Counted from the first letter of the stretch, positions 7,206 through 15,189 are shown. The stretch is 35,024 nucleotides of DNA from Pseudaeromonas sp041441555 (GCA_041441555.1 JASDSW010000008.1:1-35024); one strand, 5' to 3'. Notes: generated from the sequence alone by a model not told the origin. Numbers and translations are program-made.

Positions 7206-7777
7206 CGGCCCGAGGCCAGCACCGGCTTGATCTCGGCCACCAACACCGCCACCTCGGCCTGCCAACCGGTGCGCAGAGCCCGCACCAGAGCCGGGTAACC
7301 ATCCTCCGGCAAAGGCACCAGACGCTGGAAGGACTGGCTATAGGCCTGCTTACCCCGCTGCAAGAGCCAACGGCCGGCGATCACCGCCTGGCCATCGAAG
7401 CGGCCCTGAAATGCCGTGACATCCAGATGCAGGTGCCAGATCTGGCTGCCGGCACTCCCACCATCCAACACCTGAACTCGCTCCAGTTGCTGCGACAGAC
7501 TCTGCACCAGAGAACGCGTCAACTGCTTGTCCAGCGCCTCGGCCCAGCGAGCCTGGTTCGCCGTGACGATCTGCACATCATCCGGTTGGAAGGCGATGCC
7601 CAGATCGTTCAGGTACTCCGGCAGAACCACCCGATCGACGACCAGCACGGGACCTTCGGTCACCTGACGGGAAGGCGCCTGGTTACCTGGCAGACTCAGC
7701 GCATAGTAGGTCGGCGCCGCCTCACTGGCGCAGCCGACAACCAGCACGGCACAAACAAGGGTGAGTAGATAGCGCAT
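7202..7777 (-). CDS. pqiC: PqiC-like outer-membrane lipoprotein
   Basis: The 191-residue protein starts with a lipoprotein signal (MRYLLTLVCAVLVVGC, lipidated Cys16; Ala-Ser follow, so outer-membrane sorting is expected). It continues with the ABC-transport auxiliary pattern (APTYYALSLPG, VLVVDRVVLPEYLN, RWAEALDKQLTRSLVQSL). In E. coli, PqiC (YmbA) is the outer-membrane partner of the PqiB tube in phospholipid transport across the periplasm. The ATG at 7777 overlaps the pqiB stop as TGATG, with AGGAG 9 nt upstream, so the two are coupled. A TTG three bases earlier is possible but poorer. Confidence 0.9.
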   Translation of the reverse strand: MRYLLTLVCAVLVVGCASEAAPTYYALSLPGNQAPSRQVTEGPVLVVDRVVLPEYLNDLGIAFQPDDVQIVTANQARWAEALDKQLTRSLVQSLSQQLERVQVLDGGSAGSQIWHLHLDVTAFQGRFDGQAVIAGRWLLQRGKQAYSQSFQRLVPLPEDGYPALVRALRTGWQAEVAVLVAEIKPVLASGR

Positions 7778-9426
7778 CAATTGGCACTCCTTGGCAGGGG
7801 ATCATCGGCCGGGGTTTGGCTAAAAATCAGGGAATTTGGCTTTTCATTGACCTTGCGTGCGGCGGGCTTCAGTTCCCGCAACAGGCTGTTCAGCGACTCA
7901 ATCGAGCGATTCAGATCGCCGTACACCGGCGAGTCGCTGGAGAAGGAGCGCAGGGTCTTCTGCAACTCCTGCATCGACTTGGTGAGCTCAGCCGGTAGTT
8001 GCTGGGCACCGGGCTGAGTGGCCAGCTTGTTCATGTTGTCGCTGAGTTGGCGCATCGCCGCGAAGCTCTGTTTGCTCTCCTTGAGCATGGCATCGAGATT
8101 ACCCAGCGTCTCATCTAGCGGTAACTCATTAAATTTATTCAGCAATCTATTTACCTGCTGTTCCATGCGCGCCAAACCACCGGACACGGTCGGAATGGTG
8201 TGGTACTCGCCGAAACGGCCATAACCGGCGGCAGTCGGGCTATCGGGTACTGGGCTCAGATCCACATAGAGGGCCCCGGTCAGCAGACTGCCAGTCTTCA
8301 GGGTGGCTCGCAGCCCCTTGCGGATCTGCTGCTCGATGTCCCGAGACAACTGGTTCAATGCCCGCTCGCCATCTTCATCATCGAAGCGATCTTGCTCAAT
8401 GCGGATATGGACCGGAATCATGCCGGAATTTCGCCCCAGCAGCTCGACATCGCTCAGTTTGAACGGCACCTCCAGCACGGTGCCGATGCGGATGCCTCGA
8501 TATTCGACGGGAGCCCCTTCACTCAGGCCGCGGACCGAATCGTTGAACAACAACACGTAATCGAGGTAGCGCTGATATTCACGGCTGCTGCTGCTGGCCT
8601 CGTCGGCAAACAGAGTAAATTGCTGCCCCCGAGTCGCCGGACGCCCCAATCCCCACCCCTTGGGCACATCAAAGCTGATCCCCCCCTTGATGAGATTTTC
8701 CAGGGTGCCGGTCTCAAATTTCACACCATCGGCCGAGGTCTCGAAACGAACGCCACCATTCATCCAGAAGCGGACATTATTGGTGACCAGACCATCATAA
8801 GGTGCCGTGATAAACAGCTGATACTCCATCTGCCGGCTGCCTGTGGAGAAGTGGCTCTGCTCCACGCGACCGACCGTGAATCCCCGATACATGACGGGAT
8901 CGCCGATATTCAGCCCGCGGCTCTGTTCACTGATGAGGCGAACGCGCAGCCCTTTCTCATCGGGCTGCGCGATGGGCGGAATGTCCATGACGTCAAACTT
9001 CTCGCGGTACTTCTTGCTCTTGCCGGGCAACAACTCGATGTAGGAGCCGGACAACAGGGTGCTCAGACCGGAAATTCCCTGCCGCTCGATGCGCGGCTTC
9101 ACCACCCACCACTGGCTGTCTTGCCGCAACAACTCTTCGGTATCCACCGCCATACGGGCCGTGACGATGACGTGGGTCAGATCCTCGCTCAGGCGCACCG
9201 TCTGCACCATGCCCACCTCGACACTGCGCGCCTTGATCATGGTCTTGCCCGCCACTATGCCCTCCGCATTGCTCATGGTGAGCGTGACCAGAGGCCCCTG
9301 ATTGGAGAGGGTGGCATAGACCAGCCAGAGACCGATGAGCGCGGCAACGATGGGAACCAGCCAGATGGGCGAGAGATGACGCAGATTACGGATCCTGGCC
9401 TGAACCGGAGAGAGAGCCTCAGTCAC
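7777..9426 (-). CDS. pqiB: PqiB, MCE-domain lipid-transport tube protein
   Basis: The 549 residues match PqiB (about 546 in E. coli). A cytoplasmic N-terminus is followed by one membrane anchor (LSPIWLVPIVAALIGLWLVY, about 18-37) and three MCE/MlaD domains in the periplasm (first around 45-150, second around 160-270, third around 285-400). A long C-terminal helix (about 420-520) can form the six-helix needle spanning the periplasm. A recurring MCE motif is visible (GDPVMYRGFTVGRVE, GAPVEYRGIRIGTVLEV). The start is GTG at 9426 with AAGGA 9 nt upstream. The usual first gene, pqiA (inner-membrane partner), is absent: the 212 bp upstream lead to a divergent lipoprotein gene. The PqiA function must be supplied elsewhere or not at all. 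Confidence 0.93.
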   Translation of the reverse strand: MTEALSPVQARIRNLRHLSPIWLVPIVAALIGLWLVYATLSNQGPLVTLTMSNAEGIVAGKTMIKARSVEVGMVQTVRLSEDLTHVIVTARMAVDTEELLRQDSQWWVVKPRIERQGISGLSTLLSGSYIELLPGKSKKYREKFDVMDIPPIAQPDEKGLRVRLISEQSRGLNIGDPVMYRGFTVGRVEQSHFSTGSRQMEYQLFITAPYDGLVTNNVRFWMNGGVRFETSADGVKFETGTLENLIKGGISFDVPKGWGLGRPATRGQQFTLFADEASSSSREYQRYLDYVLLFNDSVRGLSEGAPVEYRGIRIGTVLEVPFKLSDVELLGRNSGMIPVHIRIEQDRFDDEDGERALNQLSRDIEQQIRKGLRATLKTGSLLTGALYVDLSPVPDSPTAAGYGRFGEYHTIPTVSGGLARMEQQVNRLLNKFNELPLDETLGNLDAMLKESKQSFAAMRQLSDNMNKLATQPGAQQLPAELTKSMQELQKTLRSFSSDSPVYGDLNRSIESLNSLLRELKPAARKVNEKPNSLIFSQTPADDPLPRSAN

Positions 9427-9638
9427 GTGGATACTTCCTTGTCTGATGAAAGTGGCGGAGAAAGCCGTCGGTCTGCAACCGGGATACCGGGCGGAATGAC
9501 GCGAGCGGCCTATCCAGAGCGCTATGATCCTTGATCTGCCGACTGCTCACAAGTCCAACAGCTGACTCAGTTTCAATTTCCTGCGGCGCCATTTTTCGGT
9601 ATATATGGCCTGATTTTTATCACAGATGGGCTATTTTG
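9427..9638. promoter_or_regulatory. Divergent intergenic region pqiB / yiaD-like gene
   Basis: This 212-bp gap must hold the promoters of pqiB (minus) and the OmpA-type lipoprotein (plus). The only -10-like sequence I see for the plus strand is TATATAT around 9600-9606, with no convincing -35. No operator palindrome was found. Confidence 0.3.
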
Positions 9639-10304
9639 ATGAAAAAACACACGATCCTACTCACCTCGCTCTGCCTGGCCATGGGTGTCAGTGGCTGTAC
9701 CACCATCAATCCCTATAGCGGCGAAGAGCAGACCTCAAACGCCGTCAAAGGGGGGGCAATCGGCGCCGCTACCGGTGCCCTGGTCGGCGTCCTCTCCTCC
9801 TCCAAGAAGGATCGGGGTAAGGGAGCCCTGATCGGCGCCGCATCGGGAGCCGCTCTCGGCGGTGGCATTGGCTACTACATGGATGTCCAGGAAGCCAAAC
9901 TGCGCCAGAAGATGAAGGGAACCGGCGTGAGCGTCACGCGCAGCGGCAACCAGATCATCCTGAACATGCCAAACAACGTCACCTTCGACAGCAACGCCAG
10001 CCAGTTGAAACCGGCCGGAGCCAACACCCTCAGCGGCGTGGCCATGGTGTTGAAAGAGTATGAGGATACCCGGGTCCATATCATCGGCCACACCGACAGC
10101 AGCGGCAGCCGCGAGCTGAACATGCGGTTGTCCGAGCAGCGCGCCGAGAGCGTCGGTACCGCCCTGATCACCATGGGTGTCGATGCCAGCCGCCTGAGCA
10201 TGAGCGGTGTGGGTCCCGATCAGCCGGTGGCCAGCAACAGCACAGCCGCCGGCAAGGCGCAAAACCGCCGCGTCACCCTGACGCTCAGCCCGACCAAGAG
10301 CTAA
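9639..10304 (+). CDS. YiaD-like OmpA-family lipoprotein
   Basis: The 221-residue precursor has a lipoprotein signal ending GVSGC (Cys20). A glycine-zipper segment follows (GGAIGAATGALVGVLSSSKK and GALIGAASGAALGGGIGYYM, about 45-90), then a C-terminal OmpA-like peptidoglycan-binding domain (about 110-217; NVTFDSNASQLKP, GHTDSSGSRELNMRLSEQRA with the diaminopimelate-binding Asp and Arg, and NRRVTLTL). Length and order match E. coli YiaD. The mature protein should sit in the outer membrane and hold the peptidoglycan. The ATG at 9639 gives a proper signal peptide; upstream in-frame codons to 9531 do not. The ribosome site is weak (GATGGG). The gene ends in a strong bidirectional terminator. Confidence 0.92.
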   Translation: MKKHTILLTSLCLAMGVSGCTTINPYSGEEQTSNAVKGGAIGAATGALVGVLSSSKKDRGKGALIGAASGAALGGGIGYYMDVQEAKLRQKMKGTGVSVTRSGNQIILNMPNNVTFDSNASQLKPAGANTLSGVAMVLKEYEDTRVHIIGHTDSSGSRELNMRLSEQRAESVGTALITMGVDASRLSMSGVGPDQPVASNSTAAGKAQNRRVTLTLSPTKS

Positions 10305-10313
10305 CTCCCATAA

Positions 10314-10338
10314 AAAACGGCCCGTGCAGGGCCGTTTT
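10314..10338. terminator. Bidirectional intrinsic terminator
   Basis: AAAACGGCCC (10314-10323) and GGGCCGTTTT (10329-10338) are perfect arms with loop GTGCA and flanking A/T runs on both sides. It serves the OmpA-type gene (plus) and the convergent permease gene (minus). Confidence 0.9.
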
Positions 10339-10354
10339 GCTATCCAGCTCCAGA

Positions 10355-11458
10355 CTAAATGGAGCCATCCTCGAGACTGGCCGCTTCCACGACTGGCTCG
10401 GCCACGCTCGACTTATTCACCCAATTGCGGATCAGGGTGTAGAACAACGCCAGCAGGGTGGGGCCGAGGAAAACCCCCAGCATGCCAAAGGCGATGGCGC
10501 CACCGATGACGCCGAACAGGATCAGCGAGATGGGTAGAGGGCTGTTGCGCCCAATCACCAGCGACTTAACGACGTTATCGATGGTGCCAACCACCAGCAG
10601 GAACCAGGCGACCAGGACGCCGGCCCAGATCACCTCCCCCTGCTTGAACAACCAGTAAGCCGCCATGAAACCGATCAGGGGTGGACCACCGGGCACGACG
10701 GAGACCAGACAGACCAGCAGTCCCAGACTCATGGCATTGGGTACCCCGGCAATCGCCAGCCCCAACCAGGCCAAAGCCCCCTGCGCCACCGCTGCACCGA
10801 TGAAGCCATACACCACACCGCGGATGGTGCTGTTACTGATCCGCAGCAGGTTTTCGCCGGCGGGACCGGCCACCTTCTGACTGAAGGCAATCACCCAGCG
10901 GTGCAACCGCTCCCCTTCGGCGTATAGCAAGCCGGCAATGATGATGCTGATCAGCAGCATCACGAGGCCGCCCCCCAGCGCACCAGCCATGCTGAGCATG
11001 ATCCGGGCGGCCGGGGCGACCATCCCCTTGAGCTGGGTGAGGATCTGGTAATCCTGATTCTGCAGGGCCAGCCACTGTTTGGCCGCCCACTCGCCAATCA
11101 ACGGCAGACCGGAAATCCAGTTCGGCAGTTCAGGCAGACCGGCCTGCACCTGTTCCGGAATGGTGCGTGCCAGATGGGTCAGTTGTTGGGCAAAATCCAC
11201 CGAGGCGACCAGCAGCGGCACCAGGATAAACAGCAGCAGAGCGCTCACGATCAGCGTTGCCGCCAGGGTATCGCGATTGCCCAACCGTCCGGAGAGCCAC
11301 TGGAACGGCGTCCAGGTCGCAGAGACCAGAATCACCGCCCAGATGATGGCCGTCATGAAGGGGGCCATGACCGCCAGCACTGCCAGTACGATGGCGATCA
11401 GCAGAACAAGTCCCAAAAGAGGCTGAACCAGCTCACTCACACGCATCTTCATTGTCAT
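10355..11458 (-). CDS. AI-2E-family permease (YdiK/PerM type)
   Basis: The 367-residue inner-membrane protein has about 7-8 helices in the AI-2E family arrangement: two N-terminal helices around LLGLVLLIAIVLAVLAVMAP, a further pair (LAATLIVSALLLFILVPLL), a long amphipathic section (residues 90-150), then the conserved C-terminal core with SLGLLVCLVSVVPGGPPLIG and LVIGRNSPLPISLILFGVIGG. Relatives include YdiK, TqsA and Na+/H+ antiporters, so the substrate is open. I start at the ATG at 11458, 6 nt after GAGG; alternatives lie at the next two ATGs (MTMKM). It stands 21 bp downstream of the second EamA gene on the same strand, so the two are likely co-transcribed. Confidence 0.88.
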   Translation of the reverse strand: MTMKMRVSELVQPLLGLVLLIAIVLAVLAVMAPFMTAIIWAVILVSATWTPFQWLSGRLGNRDTLAATLIVSALLLFILVPLLVASVDFAQQLTHLARTIPEQVQAGLPELPNWISGLPLIGEWAAKQWLALQNQDYQILTQLKGMVAPAARIMLSMAGALGGGLVMLLISIIIAGLLYAEGERLHRWVIAFSQKVAGPAGENLLRISNSTIRGVVYGFIGAAVAQGALAWLGLAIAGVPNAMSLGLLVCLVSVVPGGPPLIGFMAAYWLFKQGEVIWAGVLVAWFLLVVGTIDNVVKSLVIGRNSPLPISLILFGVIGGAIAFGMLGVFLGPTLLALFYTLIRNWVNKSSVAEPVVEAASLEDGSI

Positions 11459-11479
11459 CTCCAACCTCGTCGTTCAGAT

Positions 11480-12364
11480 TTATGTCGGCTGCGGCGCCGC
11501 CAGCGTTGCCGAAGGCCAGCGCACCTGGGACAGCAACATGCCGGCCATCATCAGGCCACAACCGCACCAGGCCCGCAGCGACAACGTTTCATCCAGCAAC
11601 CAAACCCCGCCAATCGCCGCAAAGACCGACTCCAGGCTGAGTATAATGGCCGCGTGGGCCGGATTGGCACTCTTTTGTCCCACCACCTGCAGGGTATAGG
11701 CAACACCGACACTGACCAAACCGGCATACAGGATCGGTTGCCAGCCGGCGATGACGGCATCCATGGTCGGCGCCTCGACCACCAAAGAGGCCGCCAGGCT
11801 CAACAGGCCACAGACCAGAAACTGGGCGGATGACAGCTTGAGCGGGTTGACCCGGCCGCTGAAGTGATCGATCAGCAAAATATGCACCGCCCAGAACAGG
11901 GCGCCGACAAATTGCAACATGTCACCAAATGACATGGAAAAATCATCGTTGATGCTGAGCAGGTAGAGTCCGCCAACCGCCAGCACGGCCCCCAACCAGG
12001 TCGTCAAACCGGTCGTATGCTTGAGCAGCAGACCGAGGATCGGCACCAGGATCAGATACAGCCCGGTAATGAAACCGGCCTTGGCCGCCGTCGTATACAA
12101 GAGCCCAACCTGCTGCAAGGAGGCGGCGATGAAAAGCACGGCTCCCGCGAGCAAACCCGCCTTGAGCAGTGAAGTCTGCCCAGCGGGCGCCGAGGGCTGC
12201 CTTCTGGAAAACCACCAGATCAGCGGTAACAGGGAACAACTACCAAGAAGAAAGCGGACCCCATTGAAGGCAAAGGGCTCCAGAAAATTCATGCCGAGGC
12301 GTTGGGCCACAAAACCGAATCCCCAGATTGCGGCGGCGAACAACAACATCAGGTTGGCTTGCAT
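11480..12364 (-). CDS. EamA/DMT-family transporter (second copy, different subfamily)
   Basis: The 294-residue, ten-helix transporter has two EamA repeats. It begins MQANLMLLFAAAIWGFGFVA, has AAKAGFITGLYLILVPILGL in the first half, and SLESVFAAIGGVWLLDETLS in the second (the conserved Glu of the family). It differs clearly from the EamA protein at 3691-4587. Substrate unknown; small metabolite or amino-acid export is the family norm. A good -10 (TATAAT, 12414-12409 on the minus strand) lies 45 bp upstream, with a weak -35. It probably forms an operon with the downstream AI-2E-family gene. Confidence 0.9.
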   Translation of the reverse strand: MQANLMLLFAAAIWGFGFVAQRLGMNFLEPFAFNGVRFLLGSCSLLPLIWWFSRRQPSAPAGQTSLLKAGLLAGAVLFIAASLQQVGLLYTTAAKAGFITGLYLILVPILGLLLKHTTGLTTWLGAVLAVGGLYLLSINDDFSMSFGDMLQFVGALFWAVHILLIDHFSGRVNPLKLSSAQFLVCGLLSLAASLVVEAPTMDAVIAGWQPILYAGLVSVGVAYTLQVVGQKSANPAHAAIILSLESVFAAIGGVWLLDETLSLRAWCGCGLMMAGMLLSQVRWPSATLAAPQPT

Positions 12365-12451
12365 ACTAAAGAGTCTCGTACAACACAGCGATCGATAAAC
12401 GGGGCGCCATTATAGCGGATAAAATAAGCAGCCCCAGTAAAAAGGCGATGC

Positions 12452-12480
12452 TGGTCACCCTGGACCATATCTTGTATAAC
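12452..12480 (+). promoter_or_regulatory. Candidate promoter of earP-efp
   Basis: TGGTCA (12452-12457) and TATAAC (12475-12480) are separated by 17 bp and lie 36 bp before the earP start. This is the best sigma-70-like pair in the divergent gap 12365-12515. Confidence 0.45.
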
Positions 12481-12515
12481 CAGCGCCGAGATCGAACAGC
12501 CAAGCGGAGAGCCCT

Positions 12516-13673
12516 ATGTCACCCCGTTCCCAGTCGTGGGATATCTTCTGTACCGTCGTCGATAATTTCGGTGATATTGGCGTCACTTGGCGACTTGCTA
12601 AGCAGCTAGTCCATGAACATGACCTGCCGGTTCGCCTCTGGGTCGACGATTTGGCCAGTTTTGCCCGCATTTGCCCGGAATTGGATCCGCAGTTGACGCA
12701 GCAGGCCTGCCAGGGGGTCGACATTCGTCATTGGCACGCGCATTTTCCCGAGGAGTGGCAACCCGGGGCCGTCGTCATCGAAGCCTTCGCCTGTGAGCTT
12801 CCCGCCACGGCCAGACAGAACATGGCCAAGAGCCGCACCCCGCCCCTCTGGCTGAACCTGGAATATCTCAGTGCCGAATACTGGATCGACGAGTGTCACG
12901 GTCTGCCCTCGCTTCAGCAAAATGGGCTCAACAAATTCTTCTTTTTCCCCGGTTTCAGCCCGCGCAGTGGCGGTCTGCTCTGTGAAGGGTCACTGACCAC
13001 CGAACGCCAGCAGTGGCAAGGCTCACCGGCACGACGCCAAGCCCTGTTGGCTGACTTCGGCTTGCCAGAACAGCCGGCCCATACGCGATACATCAGCATC
13101 TTTACCTATGAGAGTGCCGCCCTGCCCGCTCTGTTGACCCACTGGCGCGACGGTCAGGCCCCCATCTGCTGTTTGATCCCGCAGGGACGGGCCCTGAACT
13201 CGATCCTCCCCTGGCTGGGGGTAAAAGAACTGCCGGTTGGCACCCTATGGCAGCAGGGATCCTTGACGATCCTGATCCTGCCGATGACCGATCAAGAGGG
13301 TTACGACCGCCTGCTCTGGAGTTGCGACTTTAATCTGGTGCGCGGCGAAGACTCCTTCCTGCGCGCCCAGTGGGCCGGCCGCCCATTCCTTTGGCACATC
13401 TATCCACAGGCCGATGATGCCCATCTGGAAAAATTGACGGCCTTTTTACGGTTGTATGGCCATAATTTGTCGCCAACTTGTTATAACGCCTTGATTTCCC
13501 TCTGTGTCTCCTATGACAAAGGGCAAGCGGAGGAGGCAGTAGCCGCCTGGAAAAGCCTCGAACAACATGCCAGAGAATTGCAAGAACACGCGCAGCGCTG
13601 GCCAGGCCAAGCCTTGGCTGGAGGAGATTTAGCCAGCCGACTGGTGCAATTCAGTGAAAAACGGCTAAAATAA
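12516..13673 (+). CDS. earP: EarP, EF-P arginine-32 rhamnosyltransferase
   Basis: EarP transfers rhamnose from dTDP-rhamnose to Arg32 of elongation factor P, activating it for polyproline translation. The 385-residue protein has the GT-B layout. The N-terminal VVDNFGDIGVTWRLA carries Asp16 and Asp20, equivalent to the catalytic Asp pair described in the Pseudomonas enzyme. FFFPGFSPRSGGL sits in the middle, and RGEDSFLRAQWAGRPFLWHI near the end forms the nucleotide-sugar pocket. The ATG at 12516 follows GGAGAG by 5 nt. The gene directly downstream is efp, 44 bp away, and that EF-P carries arginine at position 32, which confirms the functional pair. No EpmA/EpmB genes occur here. Confidence 0.96.
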   Translation: MSPRSQSWDIFCTVVDNFGDIGVTWRLAKQLVHEHDLPVRLWVDDLASFARICPELDPQLTQQACQGVDIRHWHAHFPEEWQPGAVVIEAFACELPATARQNMAKSRTPPLWLNLEYLSAEYWIDECHGLPSLQQNGLNKFFFFPGFSPRSGGLLCEGSLTTERQQWQGSPARRQALLADFGLPEQPAHTRYISIFTYESAALPALLTHWRDGQAPICCLIPQGRALNSILPWLGVKELPVGTLWQQGSLTILILPMTDQEGYDRLLWSCDFNLVRGEDSFLRAQWAGRPFLWHIYPQADDAHLEKLTAFLRLYGHNLSPTCYNALISLCVSYDKGQAEEAVAAWKSLEQHARELQEHAQRWPGQALAGGDLASRLVQFSEKRLK

Positions 13674-13717
13674 CGCGTTTTTTTACAAAATCACTGTTCA
13701 ATACAGGAAACGATCCA

Positions 13718-14281
13718 ATGAAAACCGCCCAGGAAATCCGCGCAGGTAACGTCATCATGTTCGGCAATGACCCCATGGTCGTGCTGAAAACCGAATTCAA
13801 CAAATCCGGTCGTAATTCTGCCGTAGTCAAAATGAAGCTGAAGAACCTGCTCTCCGGCGCTGGTACCGAAACTGTGTTCAAGGCTGATGACAAGTTGGAA
13901 GTCGTACAACTGGAACGCAAAGAGTGCACCTACTCTTACTTTGCCGATCCGATGTACGTCTTCATGGATACCGAGTACAACCAGTACGACATCGAGAAGG
14001 AAAACCTCGGTGACACCCTGAACTACATGGTTGACGGCATGGAAGATGTCTGTGAAGTGACCTTCTACAACGGCAAGGCCATCTCCGTCGAGCTGCCCAT
14101 CTCCGTGGTTCGTGAAGTCGAATACACCGAGCCGGCCGTTCGTGGCGACACCTCCGGCAAGGTCACCAAGCCTGCCAAGCTGGTGGGCACCGATTTCACC
14201 ATCTCTGTTGCTGACTTCGTTAAGATCGGCGACAAGATCGAAATCGACACCCGTACCGGTGAATTCAAGCGTCGCGTCTAG
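13718..14281 (+). CDS. efp: Elongation factor P (Arg32 type)
   Basis: EF-P binds between the ribosomal P and E sites and rescues ribosomes stalled on consecutive prolines. The 187 residues give the usual three beta-barrel domains: KOW-like domain I (1-65), and the two OB-like domains from about 66 and 130. The tip loop of domain I reads FNKSGRNSA with Arg32, the rhamnosylation target of the adjacent EarP, rather than lysine as in E. coli. The C-terminus has the EF-P signature (GDKIEIDTRTGEFKRRV). The ribosome site AGGAAA is about 8 nt before the ATG. A strong terminator follows 19 nt after the stop. Confidence 0.98.
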   Translation: MKTAQEIRAGNVIMFGNDPMVVLKTEFNKSGRNSAVVKMKLKNLLSGAGTETVFKADDKLEVVQLERKECTYSYFADPMYVFMDTEYNQYDIEKENLGDTLNYMVDGMEDVCEVTFYNGKAISVELPISVVREVEYTEPAVRGDTSGKVTKPAKLVGTDFTISVADFVKIGDKIEIDTRTGEFKRRV

Positions 14282-14300
14282 TCCGCGTTTGCCTGAATCG

Positions 14301-14328
14301 AAAAAGGAGCCCATCGCGGCTCCTTTTT
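14301..14328 (+). terminator. Intrinsic terminator of earP-efp
   Basis: AAAAAGGAGCC (14301-14311) and GGCTCCTTTTT (14318-14328) are perfect 11-bp arms with a 6-nt loop and a run of T. It separates efp from mioC. Confidence 0.92.
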
Positions 14329-14383
14329 TACTTTCTGCGCCAGCCTTACACTGGAACAGACCATACACCTGATTAGGAGCACC

Positions 14384-14839
14384 ATGACCATGATCCATCT
14401 GCTGGTTGGTTCCACCCTGGGCGCCGCTGAATATGTGGCAGAACATATAGAAGAGAAGCTGCAGCAGGCTGGGTACCAGACCCGCATGCACTATCCAGCC
14501 CAGCTGGACAACCTGGCCGCCCATGACGGCGACATTCTTCTGGTGGTGACCTCCACCCATGGCGCCGGCGACATTCCCGATAATTTACAGCCCTTCGCTC
14601 ATGAGCTGGCGCAACAAACCCCAGACTTGAGCCACTGCTTCTTTGCCGTGGTCGGGTTGGGGGACAGCAATTACGATACCTTCTGCGAAGGCGGCAAGAA
14701 GATGGAACAACTGCTGGATCACTGCCGTGCCATCCCGCTGGGCGAGCGTTTTGACATCGACGTCACCCAATATGACATCCCCGAGGATGCCGCGGATCTA
14801 TGGCTGACCCGCTGGCTCCCCCTCTTGCCCAGCGTCTGA
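14384..14839 (+). CDS. mioC: MioC, flavodoxin-like protein next to oriC
   Basis: The 151-residue FMN-binding flavodoxin-like protein has the phosphate loop GSTLGAAEYVAE (residues 9-20), VVTSTHGAGDIPDN for the first FMN-stacking loop, and VVGLGDSNYDTFCEGGKKM for the second, as in E. coli MioC. MioC has been linked to biotin synthase electron transfer and to replication control through transcription into oriC. Here too it reads towards oriC. TAGGAG precedes the ATG at 14384 by 4 nt; a second ATG at 14390 has longer spacing, so the first two residues are uncertain. No terminator is seen before the origin. Confidence 0.94.
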   Translation: MTMIHLLVGSTLGAAEYVAEHIEEKLQQAGYQTRMHYPAQLDNLAAHDGDILLVVTSTHGAGDIPDNLQPFAHELAQQTPDLSHCFFAVVGLGDSNYDTFCEGGKKMEQLLDHCRAIPLGERFDIDVTQYDIPEDAADLWLTRWLPLLPSV

Positions 14840-14862
14840 TCGCCTCTATTCCCTGGATCCGG

Positions 14863-14871
14863 TTGTCCACA
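14863..14871 (+). promoter_or_regulatory. DnaA box, one mismatch (TTGTCCACA)
   Basis: This box differs from TTATCCACA at one position. It lies 24 bp after the mioC stop, outside the core cluster. Confidence 0.5.
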
Positions 14872-14921
14872 GGAACAGGGAATGGATCCGGATCCCTCTG
14901 GATTCCTTCTGAACACCCTCT

Positions 14922-14983
14922 TCTTATTGAATTTTTAACTATTTGTTTTTATTGAAAATAAAGATAATCACTCGAAAAAAAGA
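14922..14983. other. Second AT-rich segment on the mioC side of oriC
   Basis: This stretch is almost entirely A and T (for example ATTTTTAACTATTTG and TTTTTATTGAAAATAAAG) and lacks GATC, unlike the unwinding element near mnmG. It lies between the outer DnaA box and the perfect box at 15031. It could be an alternative unwinding or protein-bending site. Confidence 0.4.
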
Positions 14984-15030
14984 GCGACCGTTCAGAAACA
15001 GCCGATCCAGCAGATCATCCCTCTTGATCA

Positions 15031-15039
15031 TTATCCACA
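15031..15039 (+). promoter_or_regulatory. Perfect DnaA box TTATCCACA
   Basis: Consensus high-affinity box, outside the E. coli-like R1-R4 array on the mioC side, in the opposite orientation to the R4-like box. Confidence 0.9.
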
Positions 15040-15073
15040 ACTTATCGGAGACAAAAGCCGGGTTATGGCTGAT

Positions 15074-15082
15074 TAATCCACA
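15074..15082 (+). promoter_or_regulatory. DnaA box, one mismatch (TAATCCACA)
   Basis: One mismatch from consensus, between the two perfect boxes. Probably a weaker site. Confidence 0.5.
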
Positions 15083-15106
15083 AAATAAATATATAAAAAC
15101 ATCATG

Positions 15107-15115
15107 TGTGGATAA
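15107..15115 (-). promoter_or_regulatory. Perfect DnaA box, R4 equivalent
   Basis: TGTGGATAA on plus, TTATCCACA on minus. It occupies the R4 position of the E. coli array, 65 bp from the R2-like box. Confidence 0.9.
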
Positions 15116-15150
15116 GAGTAGGTAAAAGCTCTTATGATCCGTTAGTTATC

Positions 15151-15159
15151 CTATGCACA
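15151..15159 (+). promoter_or_regulatory. DnaA-box-like site CTATGCACA
   Basis: One mismatch from TTATGCACA. It overlaps the R3-like sequence TTATCCTAT (15146-15154), which aligns with the weak E. coli R3 region. Confidence 0.4.
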
Positions 15160-15180
15160 GTCAAAACACTCAGGTGGCTC

Positions 15181-15189
15181 TGTGTATAA
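15181..15189 (-). promoter_or_regulatory. DnaA box TTATACACA, R2 equivalent
   Basis: TGTGTATAA on plus. It is identical to the E. coli R2 box in sequence and orientation relative to mnmG. Confidence 0.85.

Noticed and set aside
8200..9534. 444-codon open frame antisense to pqiB
   Set aside because: pqiB on the minus strand has full MCE-domain similarity; the opposite frame has no motif.
14855..14895. Cluster of GGATCC sites as a cloning or insertion scar
   Set aside because: GATC is over-represented across the entire origin as expected for Dam/SeqA control, so no artefact needs to be invoked.
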